DNA of 64,000 bases from Nonomuraea sp. PA05. GTDB lineage: Bacteria > Actinomycetota > Actinomycetes > Streptosporangiales > Streptosporangiaceae. The stretch lies in contig NZ_VSEY01000020.1 of assembly GCF_008086045.1 (NCBI RefSeq), forward strand, positions 62,001 through 126,000. Reading direction: 5' to 3'. Below the pieces are notes generated by a model. It made no database searches and was not told the DNA's origin. It saw only the letters and a program-made list of their open reading frames with translations. Position numbers and translations under genes: made by a program. Every line of letters begins with the position of its first letter. Position 1 is the first letter of the stretch. This document shows positions 49,230 through 57,703 of this stretch, piece by piece.

Positions 49230-49943
49230 ATGCGAATTACCGTCATCGAACATGAGGCCGAGGCGGGTCTCGGCCACCTCGCCCGGTGGCTGGGGCTGGA
49301 GTGCGAGGTCGTGCGGCCGTACCTGGGGCAGGAGGTCCCCGAGCGGGCGCGGGACGGGCTCATCGTGCTCGGCGGCGCGGCGGCCGCCTGGGAGGACGAG
49401 CGCAGCCCCTGGCAGCCCGCCACCCGCGACCTGCTGCGCCGTGCCGTCGATGACGCCACCCCCACCCTGGCCGTCTGCCTGGGCGCGCAACTGCTCACCA
49501 TGGCCTGCGGCGGCACGGTGGAGCGCGGCGCGAACGGGCTGGAGGTGGGCGCCCGCGAAGTGGTCGCGCTGCCCGCCGCAGCCTCCGACCGGCTGCTGTC
49601 AAGCGTCGCGGCTTCCGACCGGCTGCTGTCAGGCGTCGGCGCCGCCGTGGCCGTGCAGTACCACCAGGACGCCATGACGCGGCTGCCCGACGGGGCGGTG
49701 CCGCTGATGACCGGCTCCCAGTACCCGAACCAGGCCTACCGGCTCGGGGAGGCGGCCTGGGCGGTGCAGTTCCATCCGGAGGCGACGCCGGAGATCTTCG
49801 TGTCGTGGACGGCGGAGTCGGGCCTGGAGGCCGCCGAGGAGCTCAACGCGGAGGTCAAGGCCGCCGAGAGCGCGCTTGTGGCCACCTGGCGCCCGGTCGC
49901 GCAGGCGTTCGCCGACGTGGTCAGGGACTACTCACGCGCCTGA
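49230..49943 (+). CDS. Class I glutamine amidotransferase (GATase1)
   Basis: The 237-residue protein has the class I triad: the nucleophile Cys in LAVCLGAQLL, and the His-Glu pair in VQFHPEATPE, with GLIVLGGAAAAWEDE as the oxyanion turn. It is a stand-alone amidotransferase resembling GMP-synthase-like or YvdE-type proteins that pair with an unknown acceptor. Near residues 118-137 there is an in-frame 10-residue tandem repeat (ASDRLLSSVA/ASDRLLSGVG). CATAAT (49217-49222) lies seven bases before ATG 49230, a textbook leaderless spacing. Confidence 0.87.
   Translation: MRITVIEHEAEAGLGHLARWLGLECEVVRPYLGQEVPERARDGLIVLGGAAAAWEDERSPWQPATRDLLRRAVDDATPTLAVCLGAQLLTMACGGTVERGANGLEVGAREVVALPAAASDRLLSSVAASDRLLSGVGAAVAVQYHQDAMTRLPDGAVPLMTGSQYPNQAYRLGEAAWAVQFHPEATPEIFVSWTAESGLEAAEELNAEVKAAESALVATWRPVAQAFADVVRDYSRA
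49581..49640 (+). repeat. 30-bp in-frame tandem duplication inside GATase gene
   Basis: Bases 49581-49610 and 49611-49640 match at most positions and encode the same ten residues with two changes. It keeps the frame and lies between the nucleophile Cys and the His-Glu pair. Confidence 0.85.
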
Positions 49944-50440
49944 GCGCGCCTGAGCCCGCCGGTGAGGGCGTGCGCGAGTGCGTGCACGCCCGCCAGGACG
50001 AGCGGGAACGCCACCACGGCCGCCCCGGGCCCGCGCAGGGGCACCCCGGCCCGCCGCAGCCGCCGCCAGGCCCACACCGAGTACGGGATCACCACGACCG
50101 GCGCGGTCACCACCCCCGGCGTGTACCCGCGATAGATCGCCGCCTGAGCCAGATGCACCACCCCGTGCACCCCGAACCCGGCCAGCGCCGCCTGGAACAC
50201 CGCGCTGCGCCCGCCCGTACGCGCCCCCAGGGCGGAGGCCACGGCCATCACGCCGCCCATCAGCCCGATGGCCACGTTCACGTGCGCCTGCGAGACGTCC
50301 AGCCGCACCCCGGGCAGGCGTTCCTCCAGCCGGGGCCGCGCCGCCTTCGTCCACCGGGCCATGGTCGCCAGCTCCTCGGCGTCGTGCACCACCCAGGCGG
50401 CCAGCAGCCCCCAGGCCACCCCTGCGGGAACCCGTCCCAT
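49928..50440 (-). CDS. HXXEE-domain membrane protein
   Basis: The 170-residue protein has about five helices and the HDAEEL motif (residues ~20-25: AAWVVHDAEELATMARW) of the HXXEE membrane family. His residues also line later helices (VHGVVHLAQA, GVHALAHAL), as expected of a possible metal-binding membrane enzyme, though no reaction is known to me. ATG 50440 has GAGGGGG six bases upstream. Its end overlaps the convergent amidotransferase gene by 16 bp. Confidence 0.85.
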   Translation of the reverse strand: MGRVPAGVAWGLLAAWVVHDAEELATMARWTKAARPRLEERLPGVRLDVSQAHVNVAIGLMGGVMAVASALGARTGGRSAVFQAALAGFGVHGVVHLAQAAIYRGYTPGVVTAPVVVIPYSVWAWRRLRRAGVPLRGPGAAVVAFPLVLAGVHALAHALTGGLRRAQARE

Positions 50441-50466
50441 CGCACACCCCCTCATCCTCGAAACGC

Positions 50467-50482
50467 AACGCAACGTTGCGTT
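50467..50482. promoter_or_regulatory. Palindrome between HXXEE gene and glnE
   Basis: AACGCAAC-GTTGCGTT is a perfect 16-bp palindrome 27 bp before the HXXEE start and 44 bp before the glnE start. It is a probable operator for the HXXEE gene; no regulator gene adjoins. An extra GCAACG half-site overlaps its left end. Confidence 0.5.
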
Positions 50483-50525
50483 CGCATGTTACGGCGAAAG
50501 GCGCAAGAGCTGTCAAGATGGAGAG

Positions 50526-53453
50526 GTGCCCAGGATCGAATCCACCGCCGCGCGGCTCGCCAAGCTAGGTTTCGCCGACGGAGCCAGGGCGGCGCAGCTC
50601 CTCCGCCAGTCGGGGGCCGACCTGACCGACATCCTGGAGTCCCTGGTCGCCGTGGCCGATCCCGACCAGGCGCTGGTGTCGCTGACCCGCCTCATCGAGC
50701 GCGAGCCCGCCGTCCTCGGCACCGTCCGCGCCGACGAGGGCCTCAGGTGCAGGCTGCTGGCCGTGCTCGGGGTCAGCGCCGCGCTCGGCGAGCACCTCGT
50801 ACGGCATCCGGGCCAGGTGGCTCGCCTGGCGGAGCCGAGCCTGGGCGAGGCCAGGGCCGAGCTGCTGCGAGCGGTCGGCGCCGACCCCGGCGAGACCGAG
50901 CCACACGCGGCCGAGGGCGGCACCGGTGCGCTGACGGCGTTGCGCGTGGCCTATCGGGGCCGTCTGGCGCACCTGGCCGCCCGCGACCTCACCGGGCAGG
51001 CCACGCTCACCGAGGTCACCGCCGAGCTGTCCGACCTGGCGGGCGCCGCGCTGGAGGCCGCGCTGGCCGTCGCGCGCACGGAGGTGGACGCCGGCGAGGT
51101 CCGCTTCGCCGTCATCGGCATGGGCAAGTGCGGCGCCAGGGAGCTCAACTACATCAGCGACGTCGATGTGATCTTCGTGGCGGAGCCGAGGGAGGGCGCA
51201 GACGAGGCCAAGGCGCTGCGTGCCGCCACCCGCCTGGCCCAGGCCATGATGCGGGCCTGCTCGGCCACCACCCCCGAGGGCTCGCTGTGGGAGGTGGACG
51301 CCGGGCTGCGGCCGGAGGGCCGCGCGGGGCCGCTGGTCCGCACGCTCGCCAGCCACCTCGCCTACTACCGCCGCTGGGCCAAGACGTGGGAGTTCCAGGC
51401 GCTGCTCAAAGCCAGGCCCGTGGCGGGTGACCTGGAGCTGGGCGCCGCCTACGTCGAGGCCGTCAACGAGCTGGTCTGGACGGCCGCCACCCGCGAGCAC
51501 TTCGTCGAGGACGTGCAGGCCATGCGCCGCCGCGTCGAGGCGCACGTGCGGTCGGAGGGCGAGCGGCAGCTCAAGCTCGGCCCCGGCGGGCTGCGCGACA
51601 TCGAGTTCGCGGTGCAGCTCCTGCAGCTCGTGCACGGCAGGCTCGACCCGCTGCTGCGCCGCAGGGGCACGCTGCCCGCGCTGGCGGCGCTGTCGCGGGG
51701 CGGCTACGTCGCCCGTGACGACTCGCGGGGCCTGGCGGAGGCGTACTCGTTCCTGCGCCGGGTCGAGCACCTGTTGCAGCTGCACCGGCTGCGGCGCACC
51801 CACATCGTGCCCACGGACGAGGCCGATCTGCGCAGGCTCGGCCGGGCGCTGGGCATGCAGGCCGATCCGGTGGGGGAGTTCACGGCGCGGTGGCGGCGGC
51901 ACGCGATGGAGGCGCGGCGGCTGCACGAGAAGCTGTTCTACCGGCCGCTGCTGCAGGCCGTGGCGCGGCTGCCGGAGTCGGAGGCGCGGCTGTCCACCGC
52001 CGCGGCGGCGGCCCGGCTGGAGGCGCTCGGCTACGTCGATCCGCGGGGCGCGCTGCGCCACATCGCCAACCTGTCCACCGGCGTGTCCAGGCGGGCCGCC
52101 ATCCAGCGCACGCTGCTGCCCGTCATGCTCGGCTGGTTCGCCGACACGCCCGACCCGGACGCGGCGCTGCTCGGGTTCCGCCAGGTCAGCGACAAGCTGG
52201 GCAGCACGCCTTGGTACCTGCGGCTGCTGCGCGACGAGACCGCGGTGGCCGCCAGGATGGCGCGGGTGCTCGGCACCAGCCGCTACGCCACCACCCTGCT
52301 CATGCACGCCCCCGACGCGGTGGCCATGCTGGGCTCCGACGACGAGCTGGCCGTGCGCCCGCCCGAGTCGCTGCTCGGCGAGGCGTCCGCCGCGGTGACC
52401 CGGCACGCGGGCGACCCAGGGACGGCCGTCGCGGCGGTGCGGGCGCTGCGGCGCAAGGAGCTGTTCCGCACGGCCGTGGCCGACATCTCCGGCCTGATCG
52501 ACATCGAGACGGTCGGCAGCGCGCTGTCGCGGCTCAACGACGTGACCTTGCAGGCCGCGCTGGGCGCCGCGCTCGGCAGGGCCGACGGCGTCACGTCCTT
52601 CGCGATCATCGCGATGGGCCGGCTGGGCGGCATGGAGTGCTCCTACGCCAGCGACGCCGACGTCATGTTCGTGCACTCGCCGCTGCCCGGGGTCGGCGAG
52701 CGCGAGGCCACCGACGCCGCCTTCGCCGTCGCCAACGAGCTGCGGCGGCTGCTGTCGCTGCCCGCCCCCGACCCGCCGCTGCTCATCGACCCCGATCTGC
52801 GCCCGGAGGGCCGCCAGGGGCCGCTGGTGCGGACGCTGGCCTCCTACCGGGCCTACTACTCGCGGTGGTCGTCGCCGTGGGAGGCGCAGGCGCTGCTGCG
52901 CGCCCGCTTCTCGGCGGGCGACGCCGAGCTGGGCGCGGCGTTCACCGCCATGGCCGACGAGCTGCGCTATCCGCGCGGCGGCATTCCCGACGACGCGGTC
53001 AGGGAGATCCGGCGGCTCAAGGCCCGCATGGAGGCCGAACGGCTGCCGCGCGGCGCCGACCCCGCCCTGCACACCAAGCTGGGGCCGGGCGGGCTGTCCG
53101 ACGTGGAGTGGGTGGCCCAGCTCCTGCAACTCCGGTACGCAGGGACACTGCCGTCCCTGCGGACCACCCGCACGCTGGAGGCGCTGCGGGCGGCCGTGGG
53201 GGAGGAGCTGCTGGCCCCGGCCGACGAGGCCGTCCTCGCCGAGGCCTGGCGGTTCGCCTCGCGGGTGCGCGACGCGCTCATGCTGGTGAAGGGCCGGCCG
53301 GGAGACAGCATCCCGCGTGACGCCGGGGAGCGCAGGATGCTGGCCAGAACGCTCGGCTACCCGCCCGACGGCTCTGAGGACTTCCTCGACGACTACCGGC
53401 GGGTCACCCGGCGCGCCCGCAAGGTGGTGGACCGGGTCTTCTACGGCGCCTGA
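50526..53453 (+). CDS. glnE: Bifunctional glutamine synthetase adenylyltransferase/deadenylylase
   Basis: GTG 50526 gives 975 residues, the usual GlnE length. The protein has two nucleotidyltransferase domains: the first with IGMGKCGARELNYISDVDVIFV, the second with MGRLGGMECSYASDADVMFV, both keeping the Gly-rich turn and D-x-D pair. Each is followed by a LRPEGR(A/Q)GPLVRTLAS segment and a KLGPGGL(R/S)D(I/V)E helical regulatory unit, showing the internal repeat. The N-terminal half usually removes AMP from glutamine synthetase and the C-terminal half adds it. GGAG lies only two bases before GTG and CAAGAT six bases upstream, so it may be leaderless. Confidence 0.96.
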   Translation: MPRIESTAARLAKLGFADGARAAQLLRQSGADLTDILESLVAVADPDQALVSLTRLIEREPAVLGTVRADEGLRCRLLAVLGVSAALGEHLVRHPGQVARLAEPSLGEARAELLRAVGADPGETEPHAAEGGTGALTALRVAYRGRLAHLAARDLTGQATLTEVTAELSDLAGAALEAALAVARTEVDAGEVRFAVIGMGKCGARELNYISDVDVIFVAEPREGADEAKALRAATRLAQAMMRACSATTPEGSLWEVDAGLRPEGRAGPLVRTLASHLAYYRRWAKTWEFQALLKARPVAGDLELGAAYVEAVNELVWTAATREHFVEDVQAMRRRVEAHVRSEGERQLKLGPGGLRDIEFAVQLLQLVHGRLDPLLRRRGTLPALAALSRGGYVARDDSRGLAEAYSFLRRVEHLLQLHRLRRTHIVPTDEADLRRLGRALGMQADPVGEFTARWRRHAMEARRLHEKLFYRPLLQAVARLPESEARLSTAAAAARLEALGYVDPRGALRHIANLSTGVSRRAAIQRTLLPVMLGWFADTPDPDAALLGFRQVSDKLGSTPWYLRLLRDETAVAARMARVLGTSRYATTLLMHAPDAVAMLGSDDELAVRPPESLLGEASAAVTRHAGDPGTAVAAVRALRRKELFRTAVADISGLIDIETVGSALSRLNDVTLQAALGAALGRADGVTSFAIIAMGRLGGMECSYASDADVMFVHSPLPGVGEREATDAAFAVANELRRLLSLPAPDPPLLIDPDLRPEGRQGPLVRTLASYRAYYSRWSSPWEAQALLRARFSAGDAELGAAFTAMADELRYPRGGIPDDAVREIRRLKARMEAERLPRGADPALHTKLGPGGLSDVEWVAQLLQLRYAGTLPSLRTTRTLEALRAAVGEELLAPADEAVLAEAWRFASRVRDALMLVKGRPGDSIPRDAGERRMLARTLGYPPDGSEDFLDDYRRVTRRARKVVDRVFYGA

Positions 53454-53489
53454 TTGCGCGGCCACACGGCGTGGGTGTATCAATGCGCC

Positions 53490-54518
53490 GTGTTATCCGT
53501 ATACGTGGATCTGGCCCTCGGCCTGGTGGTGGCGTTCCTGCTGCTGTCGCTGCTGGTGAGCGGCCTCAACGAGGCGTTCGTGCGGGTGTTGTCCATCCGC
53601 AGCAAGTTCCTCTGGGCCTACCTCAGGGACACCCTGGACGGAGTCGGCGACAAGTCGCCGTCGTGGCTGCCCGCCAGCGTCCGCGACGTGCTGCTCGCGC
53701 TGCCCTTCGGCCGCGACCCCAGGCCGAGGCACACCGACCGGCCCGCGCCCGCCGAGCCCGGTCGGTTGCCGGAGGTGAGGACGGGCGAGTCGATGATGAA
53801 CCTCCTGTACGAGCGGGTACGCGAGATCGACCACGCCAAGCGGGGCAGGACCAGCATCTCCGACATCCCGCCCCAGCGGTTCGCGGTGGCCGTGATGGAG
53901 CTGACGGCGATGGAGAACGGCGACGTCACCGAGTTCCTGAAGAAGCTGCAGCGGATCGACAGCCCCCTGTACGGCCACCTCAAGGGCGTGTGGGAGAGCG
54001 CGCAGGGCGACCTCGACCGGTTCAGGAGGGGGGTGGAGACCTGGTTCGACGGGGAGATGCAGCGGCTGTCCATGCTGTACAAGCGCTACGTCAAGTGGGT
54101 GCTGGCCGTGCTGGGCGTCGTGGTGACGCTGCTGTTCTCGATGGACGGCTTCGAGTACGCCAAGACGCTGCTGCGGGACAACGCCTTCCGCAGCTCGGTG
54201 ACGGCCGTGGCGGAGGCGGGGCCGGACGCCTACGACGAGCTGGAGCGGCAGTGCACGGGCGGCGCCCCGGTGCCGTGCGTGACCGAGCTGCTCAGCGAGC
54301 CCGCCCTGGTCAAGATGATGGGGCAGGCGATGGTCAGCGTGTCGATCCCGGCGCAGGGCGAGCCGAGCGTGCAGGGCAACTTCGCGGCGTGGTGGGATCG
54401 GGTCACCACGCCGAGCCACTGGCCCGGCTATCTGCTGACGTATGTGGCGCTGCTGTTCGGCGCGCCGTTCTGGTGGGACGTCTTCCGGCGCATCACCGGG
54501 ATCAAGTCGCGGCGTTGA
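53490..54518 (+). CDS. Unidentified three-helix membrane protein
   Basis: The 342-residue protein has a hydrophobic helix near its start (VYVDLALGLVVAFLLLSLLVSGLNEAF), a long charged cytosolic or periplasmic middle part with amphipathic helices (RIDSPLYGHLKGVWESAQGDLDRFRRGVETW), a second helix (WVLAVLGVVVTLLFSM) and a third near the end (GYLLTYVALLFGAPFWWDVF). Two Cys (RQCTG, VPCVTE) sit between helices 2 and 3. I do not recognise a family. GTG 53490 lies six bases after TATCAA and looks leaderless. Its 3' end overlaps the convergent MocR gene by 17 bp. Confidence 0.72.
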   Translation: MLSVYVDLALGLVVAFLLLSLLVSGLNEAFVRVLSIRSKFLWAYLRDTLDGVGDKSPSWLPASVRDVLLALPFGRDPRPRHTDRPAPAEPGRLPEVRTGESMMNLLYERVREIDHAKRGRTSISDIPPQRFAVAVMELTAMENGDVTEFLKKLQRIDSPLYGHLKGVWESAQGDLDRFRRGVETWFDGEMQRLSMLYKRYVKWVLAVLGVVVTLLFSMDGFEYAKTLLRDNAFRSSVTAVAEAGPDAYDELERQCTGGAPVPCVTELLSEPALVKMMGQAMVSVSIPAQGEPSVQGNFAAWWDRVTTPSHWPGYLLTYVALLFGAPFWWDVFRRITGIKSRR

Positions 54519-55857
54519 GCCGCTGGCCGCCGAGCGCGGCCAGGGCGATCACGTCGGCGAGTGCGGACAGCTCGGCCGGGTCGTCGGTGAGCCGCGCCGT
54601 GGCCAGCCGCAGGTGGTGGGCGGCGGCGGGCTCGACCACGTAGCGGCTGCCCGGCGCGACGGAGATGCCGTGCGCGGCCAGCGTGACCAGGGCGGCGGGC
54701 TCGTCGCGCACCGGGACCCAGAGCACCAGGCCGTCGCCGCCGCCCGTCCGCACGCCGCGGGCCGCCAGCTCCGCGGCCAGGCCGGCCCGGCGCCGCGCGT
54801 ACGCGTCGCGGGCGTGCCTGACGCGCTCGCGCACGGCGGCGTCCCCGAGCAGGTGGGCCAGCGTGTCCTGGAGGATCCTGCTGGTCCAGCCGGTGCCGAA
54901 GCTGCGCAGCACGCGTACCCGCTCCACCGCGTCCGCCGCCCCGCCGACGACCGCGATGCGCAGGTCGGGGCCGTGCGACTTGGAGTAGGACCTGACCAGC
55001 ACCGTACGGTCGGGGAAGTACGAGCCCATGCTGACCATCGGCGAGACCGACAGCTCGCCGATCCCGTCGTCCTCGACGACGAGCGTGCCGGTCGGCTCCA
55101 GCAGCGCCGCCAGCTCGGCCGAGCGCTCCGCCGTCACCGCGTGGCCGCACGGCGACTGGCCGCGCGGCTGGTAGACGAACGCCACCGGCCTGGCCCGCAG
55201 CGCCTTGGCCAGCGCGCCGGGGACGGGCCCCCGCTCGTCGCAGGCGACCGGGACGATCTCGACGCCGATCGTCTCCAGGATGTCCAGCAGCCGAGCCCCT
55301 GTCGGCTCCTCGATCGCGATCCTGTCGCCAGGCAGGGCCGTGGTCTGGCAGAGGAGCTGGACGCCCTCGTACCCGCCGCCGACCGCCAGCCAGCCGCCCG
55401 CGTGGAACGGCCAATCGGGCTCGACGGCGGCCCGCAGCCGGGGCGTGATCGTCTCGCGGGCGTAGTCGTTGAGGCCGTCCGCGCGGGCCGCCGCGGTCAG
55501 GGCCGACTCCAGCGGCGGCAGCAGCGCAGCGTCGGGGGAGGCGATGGTCAGGTCGATGGCCAGGCGGTCGCCCCAGTGGCCGATGCGTTCGTACCGGATC
55601 GGGCGGGGCACGTCGGGCGGGCCGAGCACGACGGTCCCGCGCCGCCGCTCGGTCCTGATCATCCCGTGCCTGCGCAGCTCCGACCAGGCCTCGGCGACCG
55701 TTCCCGAGCTGACGCCCAGCTCCCTGGCCAGGCCGCGGACCGTCGGCAGGCGCGTCTGCGGCGTGAGCGCGCCCTGCCTGATCAAGTCGGTCAGGGCGGC
55801 GGCGATCCCGCGAGCGCTCGGGTCGGCGATGCGCTGCGCCAGCCAGGAGCTGTCCAC
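54502..55857 (-). CDS. MocR-type regulator (GntR HTH and aminotransferase domain)
   Basis: The 451-residue protein has a GntR HTH (LTPQTRLPTVRGLARELGVSSGTVAEAWSELRRHGMIRTERRRGT) and an aminotransferase-like C-terminal domain (VVEDDGIGEL for the Asp, VRSYSKSHGPDLRIAVVGG for the PLP Lys). GTG 55857, with GGGGGAC upstream, is the likely start. It diverges from the decarboxylase/amidase/ABC operon and is its likely PLP-sensitive regulator. A 22-bp palindrome (55873-55894) lies just upstream of its start. Confidence 0.9.
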   Translation of the reverse strand: MDSSWLAQRIADPSARGIAAALTDLIRQGALTPQTRLPTVRGLARELGVSSGTVAEAWSELRRHGMIRTERRRGTVVLGPPDVPRPIRYERIGHWGDRLAIDLTIASPDAALLPPLESALTAAARADGLNDYARETITPRLRAAVEPDWPFHAGGWLAVGGGYEGVQLLCQTTALPGDRIAIEEPTGARLLDILETIGVEIVPVACDERGPVPGALAKALRARPVAFVYQPRGQSPCGHAVTAERSAELAALLEPTGTLVVEDDGIGELSVSPMVSMGSYFPDRTVLVRSYSKSHGPDLRIAVVGGAADAVERVRVLRSFGTGWTSRILQDTLAHLLGDAAVRERVRHARDAYARRRAGLAAELAARGVRTGGGDGLVLWVPVRDEPAALVTLAAHGISVAPGSRYVVEPAAAHHLRLATARLTDDPAELSALADVIALAALGGQRLNAAT

Positions 55858-55872
55858 TTTGTCCCCCTGTAA

Positions 55873-55894
55873 ATCTTTGTTCAGCAACAAAGAT
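55873..55894. promoter_or_regulatory. 22-bp palindrome in MocR/ABC operon junction
   Basis: ATCTTTGTT-CAGC-AACAAAGAT has perfect nine-base arms. It lies 16 bp before the MocR start and about 77 bp before the divergent operon start. Around it the sequence (55858-55970) is clearly richer in A/T than the flanks. A TTGTGC and an ATATGG box 17 bp apart at 55899-55927 could be the operon promoter. Confidence 0.6.
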
Positions 55895-55970
55895 CTTCTT
55901 GTGCAGGTCCTCTGCCTGAACATATGGTTTCTGGCAATTAACGGCAACTATCGCCCGTTTGAGGTGTTTT

Positions 55971-56906
55971 ATGGCGAAAATCCGTCTTGCCGTGCGGGAT
56001 TGGGACCATCTCGTGCCGGTAGTGACCGGGGCCGTCCGGCCCGAGGGGTTCGAGCTGGACCTCGAGTCCCGTGCCGTCACGCCCGACGTGCTCAGCGAAC
56101 CCGGCATCGACGGAGGCGAGACCTCCTTCAGCCGGTACGTGCTCGGCCGCGCCGCCGGCGACGACCGGCTGGTGGGCCTGCCCGTCTTCGTGATGCGCGG
56201 CTTCCGGCACCGCTGCGTGCTCGTCCGCCGCGACAGCGGCCTGACCACGCTGGACGAGCTGAAGGGCGCCCGCATCGGGCTCACCGGCTGGCCCGACTCC
56301 GGCAACACCTGGACCCGCGCCCTGCTGCGGGCCGAGGGCGTCGACCTCACCGGCATCGACTGGACGGTCGGCCCGCTGGTGGCCGGGGAGACCGGCAAGG
56401 ACCGGGTCGGGCCCGTGCCGTTCCCCGACAACGTCTCGCTCACCGGGGACGGCCTGGCAGAAGGCCTCGCCGATGGCCGCTACGACGCGATCATGACGCC
56501 GTTCATGCCGGAGGAGTTCTTCACCCCCGGCAGCCGCTTCCGCCACCTGCTGCCCGACCACCGCGCCGCCGAGCGGGCCTACTACAAACGGACCGGCTTC
56601 GTGCCCGGCATCCACATCGTCACGCTCAAGCGCGAGACCGTCGAGCGCGACCCGGGACTGCCCGCGGCCGTGCTGGAGCTGTTCCTGCGCTCCAAGCGGC
56701 ACTGGCTGGCCCGGCGGCGGCTGCTCACCGACACCACGCCGTGGCTGCTCGCCGACCTGACCGACACGGCCCGCACCTTCGGCCAGGACTGGATGCCGTA
56801 CGGCGCCGCCATCAACGCCCCCATGGTCGCCGCCTTCTGCGAGGAGCTGCACGCCCAGGGGATCTCGAACCGCCGCATCGACGCCGAGGAGGTCTTCACC
56901 GCATGA
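55971..56906 (+). CDS. Substrate-binding-fold protein of the dihydroxyphthalate decarboxylase type
   Basis: The 311-residue protein has no signal peptide, so it is cytosolic, but shows the periplasmic-binding type II fold seen in 4,5-dihydroxyphthalate decarboxylase-like and NMT1 proteins: ETSFSRYVLGRAAGDDRLVGLPVFVMRGFRHRCVLVRRDSGL, ELKGARIGLTGWPDSGNTW and GLADGRYDAIMTPFMPEE. It may bind or decarboxylate a small acid. ATG 55971 has GAGGTG four bases upstream. It overlaps the amidase gene by 4 bp and is the first gene of the operon. Confidence 0.75.
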   Translation: MAKIRLAVRDWDHLVPVVTGAVRPEGFELDLESRAVTPDVLSEPGIDGGETSFSRYVLGRAAGDDRLVGLPVFVMRGFRHRCVLVRRDSGLTTLDELKGARIGLTGWPDSGNTWTRALLRAEGVDLTGIDWTVGPLVAGETGKDRVGPVPFPDNVSLTGDGLAEGLADGRYDAIMTPFMPEEFFTPGSRFRHLLPDHRAAERAYYKRTGFVPGIHIVTLKRETVERDPGLPAAVLELFLRSKRHWLARRRLLTDTTPWLLADLTDTARTFGQDWMPYGAAINAPMVAAFCEELHAQGISNRRIDAEEVFTA

Positions 56907-57703
56907 GGATCGCCGTTGGACAGTTCGCCTCCGCGGAGGACTGGAACGCCAACCTCAAGACCTGCCAGGAGCTCATCGACCGGGCCGCGGAAGGGCAGGC
57001 GGACCTGCTGGTCCTGCCCGAAGGGGCGCTCGCGCTCTTCGTGGACGAGCCCGTCCGCATCCGTGAGGCCGCGCAGCCGCTCGACGGGCCGTTCGTCAGC
57101 GGGCTCGTCGAACGCACCCGCGGCAGCGCCACCACCGTCGTCGCCGGCGTGCACGTGCCCGCCCCCGACGGCCGGGTGTCGAACGTGCTGGTCGCCGCCA
57201 GGGACGGCGAGATCGTCGCCACCTACGTGAAGCTGCACCTGTACGACGCGTTCGGCCGCCGCGAGTCCGACAACGTCGTCCCCGGCGTGAACGCGCCCGT
57301 CGTCTTCGACTGCGCCGGCTGGAAGGTCGGCCTGATGACCTGCTACGACGTGCGCTTCCCCGAGATGGCCCGGCTGTTGGCCGACCAGGGCGCCCAGGTG
57401 CTCGCGCTGCCCGCCGCCTGGGTGCGCGGCCCGGCCAAGGAGTGGCACTGGGAGGTCATGGTCACCGCCCGCGCGCTGGAGAACACCTGCTACGTGGCCG
57501 CCTCAGGCGAGTGCGGCCGGCGCAACATCGGGGCCAGCATGGTCGTCGACCCGCTCGGCATCACCAGGGCCCGGCTCGGTGACGCGCCAGGCCTGCTGTG
57601 GGCCGACGCGTCCGCCGACGAGCTGGCCGCCGCCCGCCGCACGCTGCCCGTCCTCGAGAACCGGCGCTTCGCCGTGGACCCGCGATTGGAGCAGCATGCC
57701 TGA
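56903..57703 (+). CDS. Nitrilase-superfamily amidase
   Basis: The 266-residue carbon-nitrogen hydrolase has its Glu in LLVLPEGALALF, Lys in ATYVKLHLYDAFG and Cys in GLMTCYDVRFPEMARL, all in the right order and spacing. It should hydrolyse an amide or a carbamoyl group in the cytosol and resembles deaminated glutathione amidase/omega-amidase relatives. ATG 56903 overlaps the previous stop (ATGA), and its own end overlaps the binding-protein gene by 8 bp. Co-expression with an amino-acid importer points to use of an imported amide as nitrogen source. Confidence 0.9.
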   Translation: MRIAVGQFASAEDWNANLKTCQELIDRAAEGQADLLVLPEGALALFVDEPVRIREAAQPLDGPFVSGLVERTRGSATTVVAGVHVPAPDGRVSNVLVAARDGEIVATYVKLHLYDAFGRRESDNVVPGVNAPVVFDCAGWKVGLMTCYDVRFPEMARLLADQGAQVLALPAAWVRGPAKEWHWEVMVTARALENTCYVAASGECGRRNIGASMVVDPLGITRARLGDAPGLLWADASADELAAARRTLPVLENRRFAVDPRLEQHA

